Source: Oscillospiraceae bacterium
GTDB lineage: Bacteria > Bacillota > Clostridia > UMGS1883
Length of the DNA: 35,851 nucleotides
Assembly: GCA_015069065.1 (NCBI GenBank)
Contig: SVJI01000002.1
Coordinates: forward strand, 1-35,851
Direction: 5' to 3'
Positions 1 through 7,711 of the stretch are shown here, piece by piece. Made by a program: the position numbers and the translations under genes. Positions within the stretch are counted from its first letter, which is position 1. Every line of letters starts with the position of its first letter. The notes beneath the pieces were generated by a model. It was not told the origin of the DNA, searched no databases, and saw nothing but the letters and a program-made list of their open reading frames with translations.

Positions 1-87
1 TCCAAGCACAAACGCCAAGTGTTCAGCCTCGCCGCTTATCGCTCCGTCAATGACATTACGAGGCAAATCGGTCAAATGTTTTGCCAT
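1..87 (-). CDS. Helix-turn-helix-type conjugative-element protein (5' part only)
   Basis: Seen: an ATG at 87 directly follows the TGA of the sigma-like gene, and 29 codons stay open to the window edge (MAKHLTDLPRNVIDGAISGE...). In Tn916/Tn1549-type elements the sigma-like regulator is usually followed by a short protein with a helix-turn-helix domain, whose N-terminus resembles this one (LP..VI..A..GE followed by a hydrophobic segment). The head-to-tail spacing implies translational coupling with the upstream gene. Only the first 29 residues are visible, so the assignment rests mainly on context. It probably takes part in regulating excision or transfer of the element (inference). Confidence 0.55.
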   Translation of the reverse strand, partial: MAKHLTDLPRNVIDGAISGEAEHLAFVLG

Positions 88-504
88 TCAAAAGCCCTCC
101 TTTTCCAAAAGTTCTTTTAACTGTTTGAGTGAGCTTATCCGTCTTTTGAAAATGGTTTGCTGTATAGCTCCCAAATGCTCTCCGATTTCCTTATCGGTCA
201 TACCGACAAAGTACGAAAGCAAGATAACATCACGCTTTTGCTGTGGCAATGCTCTGATAGCATCTGCCAACATATTGCCCATAACAACAATCTCTTTATC
301 CAATACATTAAAAATATGCTGGTCTTCAAAATATTTGTCGCATACAGACAGCCTGATGATTTCATCACCCGTCAGCTCATTCAGGGATTTTTCTCTTTCT
401 CTTTGCTTTGCATTTTCTCTGTGAATATTCGTTGCTTCGTTTTTAAGCACCCGCAGACAGAATTTACAAAACTGTTTCGATATACGTATATCATTAGAAG
501 TCAT
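88..504 (-). CDS. Sigma-70-like (region 4) regulator of a conjugative element
   Basis: 138 residues when started at the ATG at 504, which has a near-perfect GGAGGTG ribosome site six to seven bases upstream; a longer frame to 591 lacks such a site. The C-terminal half (about residues 85-138) is a sigma region-4/LuxR-type helix-turn-helix: LPQQKRDVILLSYFVGMTDK, then EIGEHLGA and a basic recognition helix (FKRRISSLKQL). Proteins of this length and pattern are the small sigma-like factors of Tn916/Tn1549-family ICEs, where they sit beside the HTH, excisionase and integrase genes. The N-terminal half is charged and probably helical (RENAKQREREKS). It is separated from the cargo operon by a leader with a strong terminator (691-736). 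The family is fairly certain; its promoter targets are unknown. Confidence 0.8.
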   Translation of the reverse strand: MTSNDIRISKQFCKFCLRVLKNEATNIHRENAKQREREKSLNELTGDEIIRLSVCDKYFEDQHIFNVLDKEIVVMGNMLADAIRALPQQKRDVILLSYFVGMTDKEIGEHLGAIQQTIFKRRISSLKQLKELLEKEGF

Positions 505-623
505 TTTTTCACCTCCTTTCCGGCAAGAAAGTCGGTGTCTTTTGTCCCTTTCACATAATGAACAACAAAAGTGCTGAAAAAACAACCGCACGAATTAAAA
601 AATTTGAATTGTTTGTGTGCCAT
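501..623 (-). CDS. Possible 40-residue leader ORF overlapping the sigma-like gene
   Basis: An ATG at 623 opens a 40-codon frame (MAHKQFKFFNSCGCFF...) whose TGA overlaps the ATG of the sigma-like gene (AAAAAATGA), and the sigma gene's ribosome site lies inside it. That arrangement would couple translation of the two. No good ribosome site precedes ATG 623, and I do not recognise the peptide. It could equally be untranslated leader. Confidence 0.25.
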   Translation of the reverse strand: MAHKQFKFFNSCGCFFSTFVVHYVKGTKDTDFLAGKEVKK

Positions 624-690
624 TATGTACTGCCAAAACCGACTTTGATTTTTCGTTTTGACAGTTTGAGGTGGCGCTCTTTCATGACAC

Positions 691-736
691 AGAAAAAAGG
701 CGATACTAACCCCTTGATTAAGGTTAATATCGCCTT
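691..736 (-). terminator. Strong leftward intrinsic terminator / possible attenuator
   Basis: Arms 697-711 and 722-736 pair over 15 positions with one mismatch on the + strand (a G-U pair is possible in the leftward RNA), around a 10-base loop. On the leftward transcript the stem is followed immediately by a run of six U (A-run 693-698). It lies 237 bases past the end of the uxuB-like gene and 190 bases before the sigma-like gene. It may therefore shield the element module from cargo transcription, or act as an attenuator in the sigma-gene leader. Confidence 0.8.
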
Positions 737-778
737 GAATTCTAAAACTATTTATTTGTTTGCTATTTCCGGGGTCAT

Positions 779-829
779 AATATAAATCAGACCTCGATAT
801 CATTTTTATGTCAGTTTATCTTTTGTCAA
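779..829 (-). promoter_or_regulatory. Possible leader promoter upstream of the 691-736 terminator
   Basis: The leftward strand carries a perfect TTGACA (824-829) in an AT-rich stretch, but no good TATAAT lies at 17 +/- 1 bases (AAAATG or AAAAAT). A better -10-like TATATT (779-784) is too far away. If a promoter is here, its RNA would begin upstream of the hairpin, giving an attenuated leader for the sigma-like gene. The rest of 737-972 holds no convincing gene or RNA structure. Confidence 0.3.
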
Positions 830-972
830 CAGTTCACACTCTTTCCAGGAATTTAAAACAATCCTCTGCTGCACATATGCATTTGGCAAGTTTGCGACAA
901 AGTTTAGGAGTAGGGATGTACGGCAGAGAACAGTATGCAAAAGTTTTATAAATGTTGATAAACTTATTTACC

Positions 973-1818
973 TTACACTCCACTATATGCACTAAATCCA
1001 CCATCAACGGGGATTACTACACCATTTACAAAACTTGACGCATCCTTGTGCACAAGGAAGAGAAGTGTTCCGATAAGCTCTTCCGCTTTTCCAAATCTAT
1101 CCATGGGTGTTGCTCCGAGGATTTTTCCTGTTCGTGCTGTCGGCGTACCATCTTCATTAAAGAGTAGCTTTTCGTTCTGTTTTGTTACAAAGAATCCCGG
1201 TGCTATTGCATTGCAACGGATATTAGTTTTGGAGAAATGCACTGCAAGCCACTTTGTAAAGTTTGATATTGCAGCCTTTGCCCCGCTATATGCAGGTATC
1301 TTTGTAAGAGGGGTATATGCATTCATACTTGAAATATTGATAATGCTTGCATCTTCCTTTTCAAGCATATCCTTTGCAAATACCTGTGTTGGCAAAAGTG
1401 TGCCGAGGAAGTTAAGATTGAAGACAAATTCTACACCCGACTTATCAAGGTCGAAGAATGTCTTCATATTTCCCATTGCTTCAGGAGTAAAGTATTCATT
1501 ATCCGTTGTTGCTTTTGGGTTGTTACCGCCTGCACCGTTAATAAGAATATCACAAGCACCAAAATCTTTTACAATTTCGTCGTGTGCTTTTTCTATGCTC
1601 TCTTTATCAAGCACATTGCATTCATATCCTTTTGCAATGCCACCGTCTGCATTTATCTTTTCAGCATAGCCTTTTGCGGCATCAACATTTAAGTCAAGCA
1701 GTGCTACCTTTGCACCTGTCTTTGCAAGTGCCTCGGCAAACATTGAGCAAAGAACTCCGCCTGCACCTGTTACTACACATACTTTGCCTGTTAAATCTAT
1801 TTCAAATGGTAATTTCAT
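973..1818 (-). CDS. uxuB: SDR-family D-mannonate oxidoreductase (fructuronate reductase)
   Basis: 281 residues, a classical short-chain dehydrogenase: Rossmann motif TGAGGVLC (17-24), NGAGGNNP (94-101), Ser163/164, and the catalytic pair Tyr177 and Lys181 in YSGAK. The GGNNPKATT stretch and the position next to mannonate dehydratase are typical of the Bacillota UxuB/YjmF type, which interconverts D-fructuronate and D-mannonate with NAD(H) in the cytoplasm. This is a different fold from E. coli UxuB. The ATG at 1818 has an AAAGGAT ribosome site. It is the last gene of the leftward run, with 123 bases of repeat-rich DNA separating it from uxuA. A general 3-oxoacyl/sugar reductase is the alternative, but the neighbour makes that less likely. 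Confidence 0.85.
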   Translation of the reverse strand: MKLPFEIDLTGKVCVVTGAGGVLCSMFAEALAKTGAKVALLDLNVDAAKGYAEKINADGGIAKGYECNVLDKESIEKAHDEIVKDFGACDILINGAGGNNPKATTDNEYFTPEAMGNMKTFFDLDKSGVEFVFNLNFLGTLLPTQVFAKDMLEKEDASIINISSMNAYTPLTKIPAYSGAKAAISNFTKWLAVHFSKTNIRCNAIAPGFFVTKQNEKLLFNEDGTPTARTGKILGATPMDRFGKAEELIGTLLFLVHKDASSFVNGVVIPVDGGFSAYSGV

Positions 1819-1850
1819 AAAAATAATCCTTTCGTATTATTTTAAATTCG

Positions 1851-1941
1851 AAATTAGAAGTTCGAAGTTCGAAATGAATGAGAATTTTTGCTACAGCAAA
1901 AATTTTCCATCACTTCGCATTTCGCATTTTACATTTCGCAT
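1851..1941. repeat. Short-motif repeat cluster with an internal hairpin
   Basis: The gap between uxuA and uxuB is built from recurring short words: three TTCGAA-type words at 1855-1875 and three TTCGCATT-type words at 1914-1942. Between them is an exact inverted repeat, AATTTTTGC (1883-1891) and GCAAAAATT (1896-1904), around a TACA loop. No T-run follows in a way that suggests a terminator. It looks like a small dispersed intergenic repeat or MITE-like unit rather than a gene. Confidence 0.55.
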
Positions 1942-2982
1942 TTAACACTTGCTTTTCTCCAATGTTTCCCATATACCTGCCATATACATCGCACCCAGTG
2001 CTCTGTCATAAAGACCGTAACCAGGCTTTCCTGTTTCTCCCCATATCATTCTTCCGTGGTCAGGACGAAGATAGCCCTTGAAACCACAATCGTGATATGC
2101 TTTAAGGATTTCTACTACATCAAGAGAGCCACACTCGCTTAGATGTCCGCTTTCCTCAAATGAGCCATCGGGAAGTATCTTTATATTTCTTACGTGTGCA
2201 AAGTGTATTCTTCCCATTGCACCGTATTTTCTTACCATAGCGGTATAATCGTTAAATGTTGCACAACCTAATGAGCCGCTGCAAAGGGTAAGTCCGTGAT
2301 GTACATCATCATAAAGAGAAAGGAATCTGTCGATATTCTTCTCATTTGTGATAATTCTCGGAATACCGAAAATTGACCACGGCGGGTCATCGGGGTGTAT
2401 CGCCATATTTACGTCACACTCTACGGCAACGGGGATAATTTCCTTAATAAAGTATTCAAGGTTTGCCCATAAACCTTCTTCGCCGATTGCCTTGTATTTT
2501 TCTATAAGACCTGCCATTTCATCAGGTGTATATGATGCATCCCAACCGGGAAGCGTCATCTTTGTCGGATCCATTTTGTCTACATCTTCCTTATAGTAAA
2601 CAAGTGCGTTTGAGCCGTCAGCAAGAGGCTGGTCAAGGCGTGAACGTGTCCAGTCAAATACAGGCATAAAGTTATAGCATATACACTTTACACCTGCTTT
2701 TGCAAGTCTACGTATATTCTCCTTGTAATTATCTATGTAGAGCTGGTAATTGCCCTGACGAAGCTTTATATCCTCGTGCACGGGAACAGACTCAATAACT
2801 TCCATCTCAAGTCCTTTAGCGTTCACAAGGGCTTTCATTTTATCAATTTCTTCTTGCTCCCAAACCTGACCTACGGGAACACTGTATACAGCCGTTACAA
2901 CACCTGTCATACAGGGAATCTGTCTGATATGGTCAAGAGTGATACTATCACTTTCGCCATACCAACGAAATGTCATTTTCAT
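1942..2982 (-). CDS. uxuA: Mannonate dehydratase
   Basis: 346 residues. It dehydrates D-mannonate to 2-keto-3-deoxy-D-gluconate in the cytoplasm, the last step of the glucuronate branch before KDG kinase. Family signatures are clear: HPDDPP (196-201), FAHVRN (261-266) and RPDHGRMIWGE (306-316), which include the conserved His/Asp metal and acid-base residues of the UxuA TIM barrel. Length is close to the Bacillota form. The start at 2982 has a purine-rich GAGAGTGGTGAT upstream. With the SDR gene behind it, it forms a two-step fructuronate-to-KDG module. The uronate isomerase (UxaC), KDG kinase and aldolase expected for the full route are not in the window. Confidence 0.95.
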   Translation of the reverse strand: MKMTFRWYGESDSITLDHIRQIPCMTGVVTAVYSVPVGQVWEQEEIDKMKALVNAKGLEMEVIESVPVHEDIKLRQGNYQLYIDNYKENIRRLAKAGVKCICYNFMPVFDWTRSRLDQPLADGSNALVYYKEDVDKMDPTKMTLPGWDASYTPDEMAGLIEKYKAIGEEGLWANLEYFIKEIIPVAVECDVNMAIHPDDPPWSIFGIPRIITNEKNIDRFLSLYDDVHHGLTLCSGSLGCATFNDYTAMVRKYGAMGRIHFAHVRNIKILPDGSFEESGHLSECGSLDVVEILKAYHDCGFKGYLRPDHGRMIWGETGKPGYGLYDRALGAMYMAGIWETLEKSKC

Positions 2983-3031
2983 ATCATCACCACTCTCTTT
3001 TTCATAATAATAAAGTTATCTTTGAAATTGT

Positions 3032-4021
3032 TTAATTTGTTATTTCTACTTTTTCTGCTGAATCAAACGCACGTATTACAACACGAAGAGGGTGCAGTTC
3101 TTCATCCTGCGACAATGGCATATCATTTCCGTATAAAAGATGCTCTGTAAGAAGTTTAAAATAGTCAACGCAGTCAGAATTTTGTGTATCTATCTCTCCC
3201 TCATCTGCACTGTGGGTATAAAGATGTGTTCTTCTTCCCCCGTCTGTAATTTCAACCATACCTTCTGTACCGAAAATCCTGATGCTTTCATTTCCCCATT
3301 TTCCAAATCCTTTTGGATTCAGATAATTAACGCACGCTGAGGCTACGCCTCCGTTTGAAAGTGTCATTAACCATGAGGATGCTGTGTAAAGTCCCTCGTT
3401 TGGGTTAATATTTCCTAAATGAGTCTGACGCACGTTTACACTTTCAACTTCCAGATCTGTAATATGCTCCAAAAAACGTATTGCGTGTATTCCTGCCTGA
3501 CGTACAAGTCCGCCATCCGTTTCTTCATCCTGCGGTCTGTTATCAATATTCAAAGGATACGATTTTTGCACATACACTTGTATAACTTCTCCTATTTTCC
3601 CGCTCTTGACTAATTTTCTTACTGTCCAGTACGGTTCAACGAATACACTGTCTGCCATTTCGTGAAATTCACATCCGTTTTCTTTTGCGGCAGTTAAAAT
3701 TCTTTCTAAACCATCTTCACTAAAGGCTGCCGGTTTTTCTGCATAAACATGCTTTCCTTCTTTCAAGCACATAATAGCATGTTTTTCCTGTTGGCTACGT
3801 TTTGGAGAACAAAGGCTTATTAAATCTATTGATTTATCTTTAAGCATTTCTTCAAGTGAAGAATATAAAATTATATTGCTACAATGCTCTTTTATTTCAC
3901 TGAAAAATGAATCAGAAACTTCGCATAATGCTACAAGCTCTGCTTCTTCATTATTATACAGCTTATAATGTATCTGATGACCGTAGCTTCCGTATAGACC
4001 TACTCGAAGTTTTTTCTTCAT
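3032..4021 (-). CDS. Gfo/Idh/MocA-family oxidoreductase
   Basis: 329 residues: an N-terminal Rossmann domain (GLYGSYGHQIHY, a variant glycine motif near residue 8), the EKP nucleotide-site motif (AEKPAAFS, about residue 95), and a C-terminal alpha/beta substrate domain with GGLVRQAGIHAIRFL, whose His is the usual active-site residue. Family members oxidise or epimerise sugars and inositols with NAD(P). The substrate cannot be read from sequence; an uronate or amino-sugar intermediate fits the neighbours. The ribosome site GGGGAG precedes the ATG, and six bases separate it from the upstream paralogue, so the two are almost certainly co-translated. Confidence 0.8.
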   Translation of the reverse strand: MKKKLRVGLYGSYGHQIHYKLYNNEEAELVALCEVSDSFFSEIKEHCSNIILYSSLEEMLKDKSIDLISLCSPKRSQQEKHAIMCLKEGKHVYAEKPAAFSEDGLERILTAAKENGCEFHEMADSVFVEPYWTVRKLVKSGKIGEVIQVYVQKSYPLNIDNRPQDEETDGGLVRQAGIHAIRFLEHITDLEVESVNVRQTHLGNINPNEGLYTASSWLMTLSNGGVASACVNYLNPKGFGKWGNESIRIFGTEGMVEITDGGRRTHLYTHSADEGEIDTQNSDCVDYFKLLTEHLLYGNDMPLSQDEELHPLRVVIRAFDSAEKVEITN

Positions 4022-4027
4022 ATCGTC

Positions 4028-5209
4028 TTACTCCCCTTGAAATTCATTTAAAGATAAATCTGTATCTTTATACATCTCTACCATGTGTTCAAACAAACCC
4101 TCTGCATATAAAAGATTTTCTTTTTCTTTTAAAAGCGCTTTTTTTACAGGCTTTATACTAAACTCTTTCTGAATTTTATTTATCATTTTTGTATGCATCG
4201 CCGCCGCATCAATTCCGCAAGGACCATCATCTGTCTTTCCGTCTATTATAGCATCTACTGCCATATGAAGCTTACGGCAATTATCTGCCATTGGGTCACC
4301 ATAAACAATTTTTTCGCCACTATGCATCAATGCAGTAATGTTACCATATTCAATATATTCTTTGGGCATTAGTAATTCAGCCTCATCACACTTTTGTGAT
4401 GAGTAATATACTGTTCCTTTTTCAAAACAATATTCAAAAACTGGTTCTATGGTTTTATTCACGGGGTGTGCTGCAATAAAAGTTGCAGTTTTTCCATCAA
4501 CCTTAAACTGTATTTTTGATACGTCAAAATTCTCAATGTCATTTGCCTTCAAAAGCTCGGCAGTAACATCGGTAGGCTCTGCCGCTTCTTGGTATTTTCC
4601 CATAACAAAAAGCATATTAAAAAGATAGTGTGCGGCAGAATTATTTGCAACGCTGTCATAAACCTTTTTTCCGTCTGCAGTACAAATCTTTCCTGCCCAG
4701 CCAACTCCTCTGCCAAAGTAATCACGGTCACGAGGTCTTAAAATGAGCGTTTTCATTTCCTTTAGCTCCCCGTATTTTCCGTCTGCAATATCTCTTTTAA
4801 GCTTTGTAATCGGTTCACTGTATGACCACTGGTACCCAATATATATGAATTTCCCAGACTGCTTCTGAGCTTCTTTAAGAATTTCAATATCCTTTTCATC
4901 AGAGCAAAGCGGTTTTTCACACAAAACATTTGAGCCGTTACCAAGTGCCGTTAAAATGTGTTGTGTATGCAAAAAAATAGGAGTTGATATCACTGCTAAA
5001 TCAGCTTTATTATTTTTATAAAAGCTCTCCATATCTAAATAAACAGGTATATTTCTGATTTTTAATTCACTTATAAGCGAACATCTTTCGGGATATGGAT
5101 CAACAACACCTGTCAAATTAATTCTAGAGTTTGTTTTTTCTAAAATCTCCCTGACAAAAGTGTTTCCGTAGCCACCTATTCCAACTAAAACGACATTTAC
5201 ACATTTCAT
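4028..5209 (-). CDS. Gfo/Idh/MocA-family oxidoreductase (second copy)
   Basis: 393 residues. The Rossmann motif VGIGGYGNTFV lies near residue 10, the EKP motif (CEKPLCSDEKD) near residue 95, and the C-terminal domain contains VANNSAAHYLFNML with a candidate catalytic His. It overlaps the nagA stop by four bases (ATGA), with the ribosome site GGAGG inside nagA, so it is translationally coupled to amino-sugar catabolism. It is only distantly similar to the gene that follows, so the pair probably catalyses two different steps rather than being a recent duplication. The substrate is not identifiable. Confidence 0.8.
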   Translation of the reverse strand: MKCVNVVLVGIGGYGNTFVREILEKTNSRINLTGVVDPYPERCSLISELKIRNIPVYLDMESFYKNNKADLAVISTPIFLHTQHILTALGNGSNVLCEKPLCSDEKDIEILKEAQKQSGKFIYIGYQWSYSEPITKLKRDIADGKYGELKEMKTLILRPRDRDYFGRGVGWAGKICTADGKKVYDSVANNSAAHYLFNMLFVMGKYQEAAEPTDVTAELLKANDIENFDVSKIQFKVDGKTATFIAAHPVNKTIEPVFEYCFEKGTVYYSSQKCDEAELLMPKEYIEYGNITALMHSGEKIVYGDPMADNCRKLHMAVDAIIDGKTDDGPCGIDAAAMHTKMINKIQKEFSIKPVKKALLKEKENLLYAEGLFEHMVEMYKDTDLSLNEFQGE

Positions 5210-6366
5210 GCCTTTTCCTCCTTTGCAACCAACACCTTTTTAATGTTTACATCATCATCAAAAATTACTATATCTGCATCATAGCCTATTTCCAGTTTTC
5301 CTTTTGTATGAAGCTTCATTATACGTGCGGGAACTTCTGTAATCATTTTAACGGCTGATTCAAGCGGTATGCCTGTCTTTTTAACACAAGTTCTGACTAA
5401 TACATCGGTCGTTGCAATACTTCCTGCAAAAGCACTTCTGTCAGCAAGCTTTGCAACACCGTCCTCAATTATGTAGGGCACATTTCCGTTTTCGCTTGTT
5501 TCATTCTCAATATTTGTCATACCGCCGTGACGGATTGCATCTGTGACTAAACACATATGCTCTTCACCCTTTTGTTTATACACCAGCTTTAATAACTCGG
5601 GTGGCAAATGGCATCCGTCAGCTATTGTTTCAACATCTATATCGTCATATAGATATGCTGTTTCAGTTACGCCTAAAATGCGAAACCCGCCTTTTCTTGT
5701 AATGGTAGATGTGCAGGAATAAAGATGTGTAATGAGCTTCATCCCGTTTTCATATGCACTCTTTATATCTGCATATTCCGCATCGGTATGCCCTGCTGAT
5801 GCAACGATACCCTTTTCATTGAGAAACCTCAAAAATTCATCTGCACCCTCAAGCTCGGGTGCATAGCTCCAACGTGCTATAACATCGCAGTATTCAGTAT
5901 AGAGTTTCTCATATTCTGCTTTATTTGGTGTGCGTATAAAGGACGGGTCCTGTGCACCGCTTTGCTTTGGTGAAAAATACGGGCCTTCAAGATGTGCACC
6001 GTAAATGTGGGGAATTACGTCTGCACTGTCCTTATACTCCTTTAATGCAGCAAGTGCCTTTGAGGTTTTTTCGTTATCATAGGCAGATATTGTGGGATAA
6101 ATTGTTGTTGTACCATGCTTTGCGTGGACATTTGCCGCTTCCTTTATTGCTTCAAAACTTCCATCAACAAATTCATATCCTGCTCCGCCGTGAACGTGTA
6201 TGTCAACAAACCCCGCTGACACATAGTTTCCCTCTGCATCAATTTCTTCGTCAAATGGAAGTTCCATTTCCGTTATATCAAGGATTTTTCCGTTCTGTAT
6301 ATAAAGGCTCTTATTAACAATTCCAGCAGGTGTAATCAGCTTGCCGTTTTTTATTTTAGTAATCAT
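5206..6366 (-). CDS. nagA: N-acetylglucosamine-6-phosphate deacetylase
   Basis: 386 residues, normal length for NagA. It removes acetate from GlcNAc-6-phosphate in the cytoplasm. Metal and catalytic motifs are in order: DIHVHG (55-60), HLEGPY with Glu127, GHT (His193), THLY (His214), DGCHLP (His253) and VTDAI with the catalytic Asp276. The start ATG overlaps the nagB TGA (ATGA), so expression depends on nagB translation; its own ribosome site is poor. In the pathway it acts just before NagB, which matches the neighbouring gene. No PTS or GlcNAc kinase gene is present, so phosphorylation must be supplied from elsewhere. Confidence 0.95.
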   Translation of the reverse strand: MITKIKNGKLITPAGIVNKSLYIQNGKILDITEMELPFDEEIDAEGNYVSAGFVDIHVHGGAGYEFVDGSFEAIKEAANVHAKHGTTTIYPTISAYDNEKTSKALAALKEYKDSADVIPHIYGAHLEGPYFSPKQSGAQDPSFIRTPNKAEYEKLYTEYCDVIARWSYAPELEGADEFLRFLNEKGIVASAGHTDAEYADIKSAYENGMKLITHLYSCTSTITRKGGFRILGVTETAYLYDDIDVETIADGCHLPPELLKLVYKQKGEEHMCLVTDAIRHGGMTNIENETSENGNVPYIIEDGVAKLADRSAFAGSIATTDVLVRTCVKKTGIPLESAVKMITEVPARIMKLHTKGKLEIGYDADIVIFDDDVNIKKVLVAKEEKA

Positions 6367-7121
6367 AAAAGCTTTGCCCCGCTGTCTTTATCGCAGTACA
6401 TAATTGCATTATCATGCTTACGCATAATTGTTGCAGGTAACTCCTCGTTAATTTCATTATTAACCGTCTTATATACTGCATCTGCCTTTGTAGCTGCGGG
6501 TACTGTGCAGAAGAGGTAATCTGCGTTAAAGAGCGTAGGCACTGTAAGAGTCAGGGCATATTTCGGTACATCGTCAATTTTTGCAAAGCATCCGTCATTA
6601 ACCTGCTGCTGACGGCAAACCTCATCAAGCTCTACCCTCTTAATTACCTCTTTATCATTAAAATCAGCAACCCACGGATCATTAAATGCAATGTGACCAT
6701 TCTCACCTATTCCGAGGCATACAATATCAATGGGATTTTCTTTTATAAGCTTTGTGTAGCGTGCGCAGGTTTCCTCTGCAGTTTCTCCCTCTGCATAAAT
6801 ATAATTAACGCTCTTAAACGGAAGCTTACTGAATATTGCATTCTTTAAGAAATTACCGAAGCCCTGCGGTGCATCAGGAGAAAGTCCTATGTATTCATCC
6901 ATATGAAATGCGTTTACTCTGCCCCAGTCAATTCCTTCTGCCTTAATTAAAGCTGCAAGTGTTTCATTCTGAGAGGGTGCTGCCGCAAAAATCATATTTA
7001 CTTCTTCTTTTTCAGTAAGAAGCTTTCTGATACAATCTGCTGCATCACTGCCTGCTTTGTTTCCCATTTCCTCTCTTGTATCAAAAATCATTACCTTTAA
7101 CTTGTCTTTCTGTATTATCAT
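6363..7121 (-). CDS. nagB: Glucosamine-6-phosphate deaminase
   Basis: 252 residues. It converts glucosamine-6-phosphate to fructose-6-phosphate and ammonia. Signature motifs are HMDEY (73-77), with the catalytic Asp, and GENGHIAFNDP (139-149), with the catalytic His143. Length fits the short Gram-positive NagB type, which lacks the allosteric tail of the E. coli enzyme. A GAGGG ribosome site precedes ATG 7121. It is sandwiched between the 192-residue gene (two-base gap) and nagA (four-base overlap). Confidence 0.95.
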   Translation of the reverse strand: MIIQKDKLKVMIFDTREEMGNKAGSDAADCIRKLLTEKEEVNMIFAAAPSQNETLAALIKAEGIDWGRVNAFHMDEYIGLSPDAPQGFGNFLKNAIFSKLPFKSVNYIYAEGETAEETCARYTKLIKENPIDIVCLGIGENGHIAFNDPWVADFNDKEVIKRVELDEVCRQQQVNDGCFAKIDDVPKYALTLTVPTLFNADYLFCTVPAATKADAVYKTVNNEINEELPATIMRKHDNAIMYCDKDSGAKLL

Positions 7122-7123
7122 AA

Positions 7124-7702
7124 TTAACCCTCTTCTATACTAAATTCATAAAGTCTGTTTATTCCCTCACACGCAGTAAAGCCCACGTGAAAGGTTTCGG
7201 GGATGTCTTCGTGTTCCACAATGCCCTTTACACCGTTCACATCAATTACAAAACGCTTTTCCTCTACCTTCAGCGTAATTTCGCAAATAGCACCATCTTC
7301 AATTTTAAAATGCTCTGCCAAAATTTTTGATGGTGCTACAGGTTTTTGCGTATTTTCAGGTGTGGGAACAATTCTCCATACATTAAAACCATCCTCATAT
7401 GCAACAACTTCAAAATGCAAACCATATCGTTTTATTTCTCCGTCTAAAAACATATCGTCAGTCAATGCAATAATGGGTGCACCATAAGAATCGAAGGAGC
7501 ATTTTAGATATATCGTTACACCCGTTTTATAACGTGCCTTTGAAATCATACTGATATATTCAAAAATTCCGTCATACTCAAAATTTCTTATATGGTCATC
7601 CTCCTCAATAAACTCTCCAAAGGTTTTACATATAGGAGAATAAACATATTCAAAATCATCCTTTTGCCACCCGTTCCTTTTAAAAACGTACTCTTTCTTC
7701 AT
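7124..7702 (-). CDS. Unknown 192-residue protein, probably a lectin-like beta-sandwich
   Basis: I do not recognise a named family. The protein has no signal peptide or membrane segment and is rich in alternating beta-strand patterns. The C-terminal third (ITLKVEEKRFVIDVNGVKGI, then ETFHVGFTACEGINRLYEFS) resembles the last strands of concanavalin A/LamG-like jelly-roll domains. The first residues (FKRNGWQKDDFEYVYSP) are rich in aromatics, as in sugar-binding proteins. It has a good AAGGTGG ribosome site, nine bases after the DUF4838 gene and two before nagB. Position suggests a cytoplasmic accessory to glycan breakdown (inference); a small glycosidase or isomerase is not excluded. Confidence 0.6.
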   Translation of the reverse strand: MKKEYVFKRNGWQKDDFEYVYSPICKTFGEFIEEDDHIRNFEYDGIFEYISMISKARYKTGVTIYLKCSFDSYGAPIIALTDDMFLDGEIKRYGLHFEVVAYEDGFNVWRIVPTPENTQKPVAPSKILAEHFKIEDGAICEITLKVEEKRFVIDVNGVKGIVEHEDIPETFHVGFTACEGINRLYEFSIEEG

Positions 7703-7711
7703 AAAACCACC

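Noticed and set aside
501..803. 100-codon leftward frame spanning the sigma leader
   Set aside because: It runs through the 691-736 terminator hairpin and has no ribosome site or recognisable domain. Only its last 40 codons are kept, as a low-confidence leader ORF.
930..972. AAGTTTTAT/ATAAACTT hairpin just after the uxuB-like gene as the operon terminator
   Set aside because: It is weak, bulged and without a U-run; the 691-736 hairpin is a far better terminator.
835..975. Leftward open stretch ending ...CAAEDCFKFLERV before a TGA at about 837
   Set aside because: It reads like a plausible protein tail, but there is no start codon or recognised family and the stretch is short enough to be chance.
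1855..1942. TTCGAA/TTCGCATT words as a CRISPR or regular tandem array
   Set aside because: The copies are short and irregularly spaced, with no spacer-repeat order.
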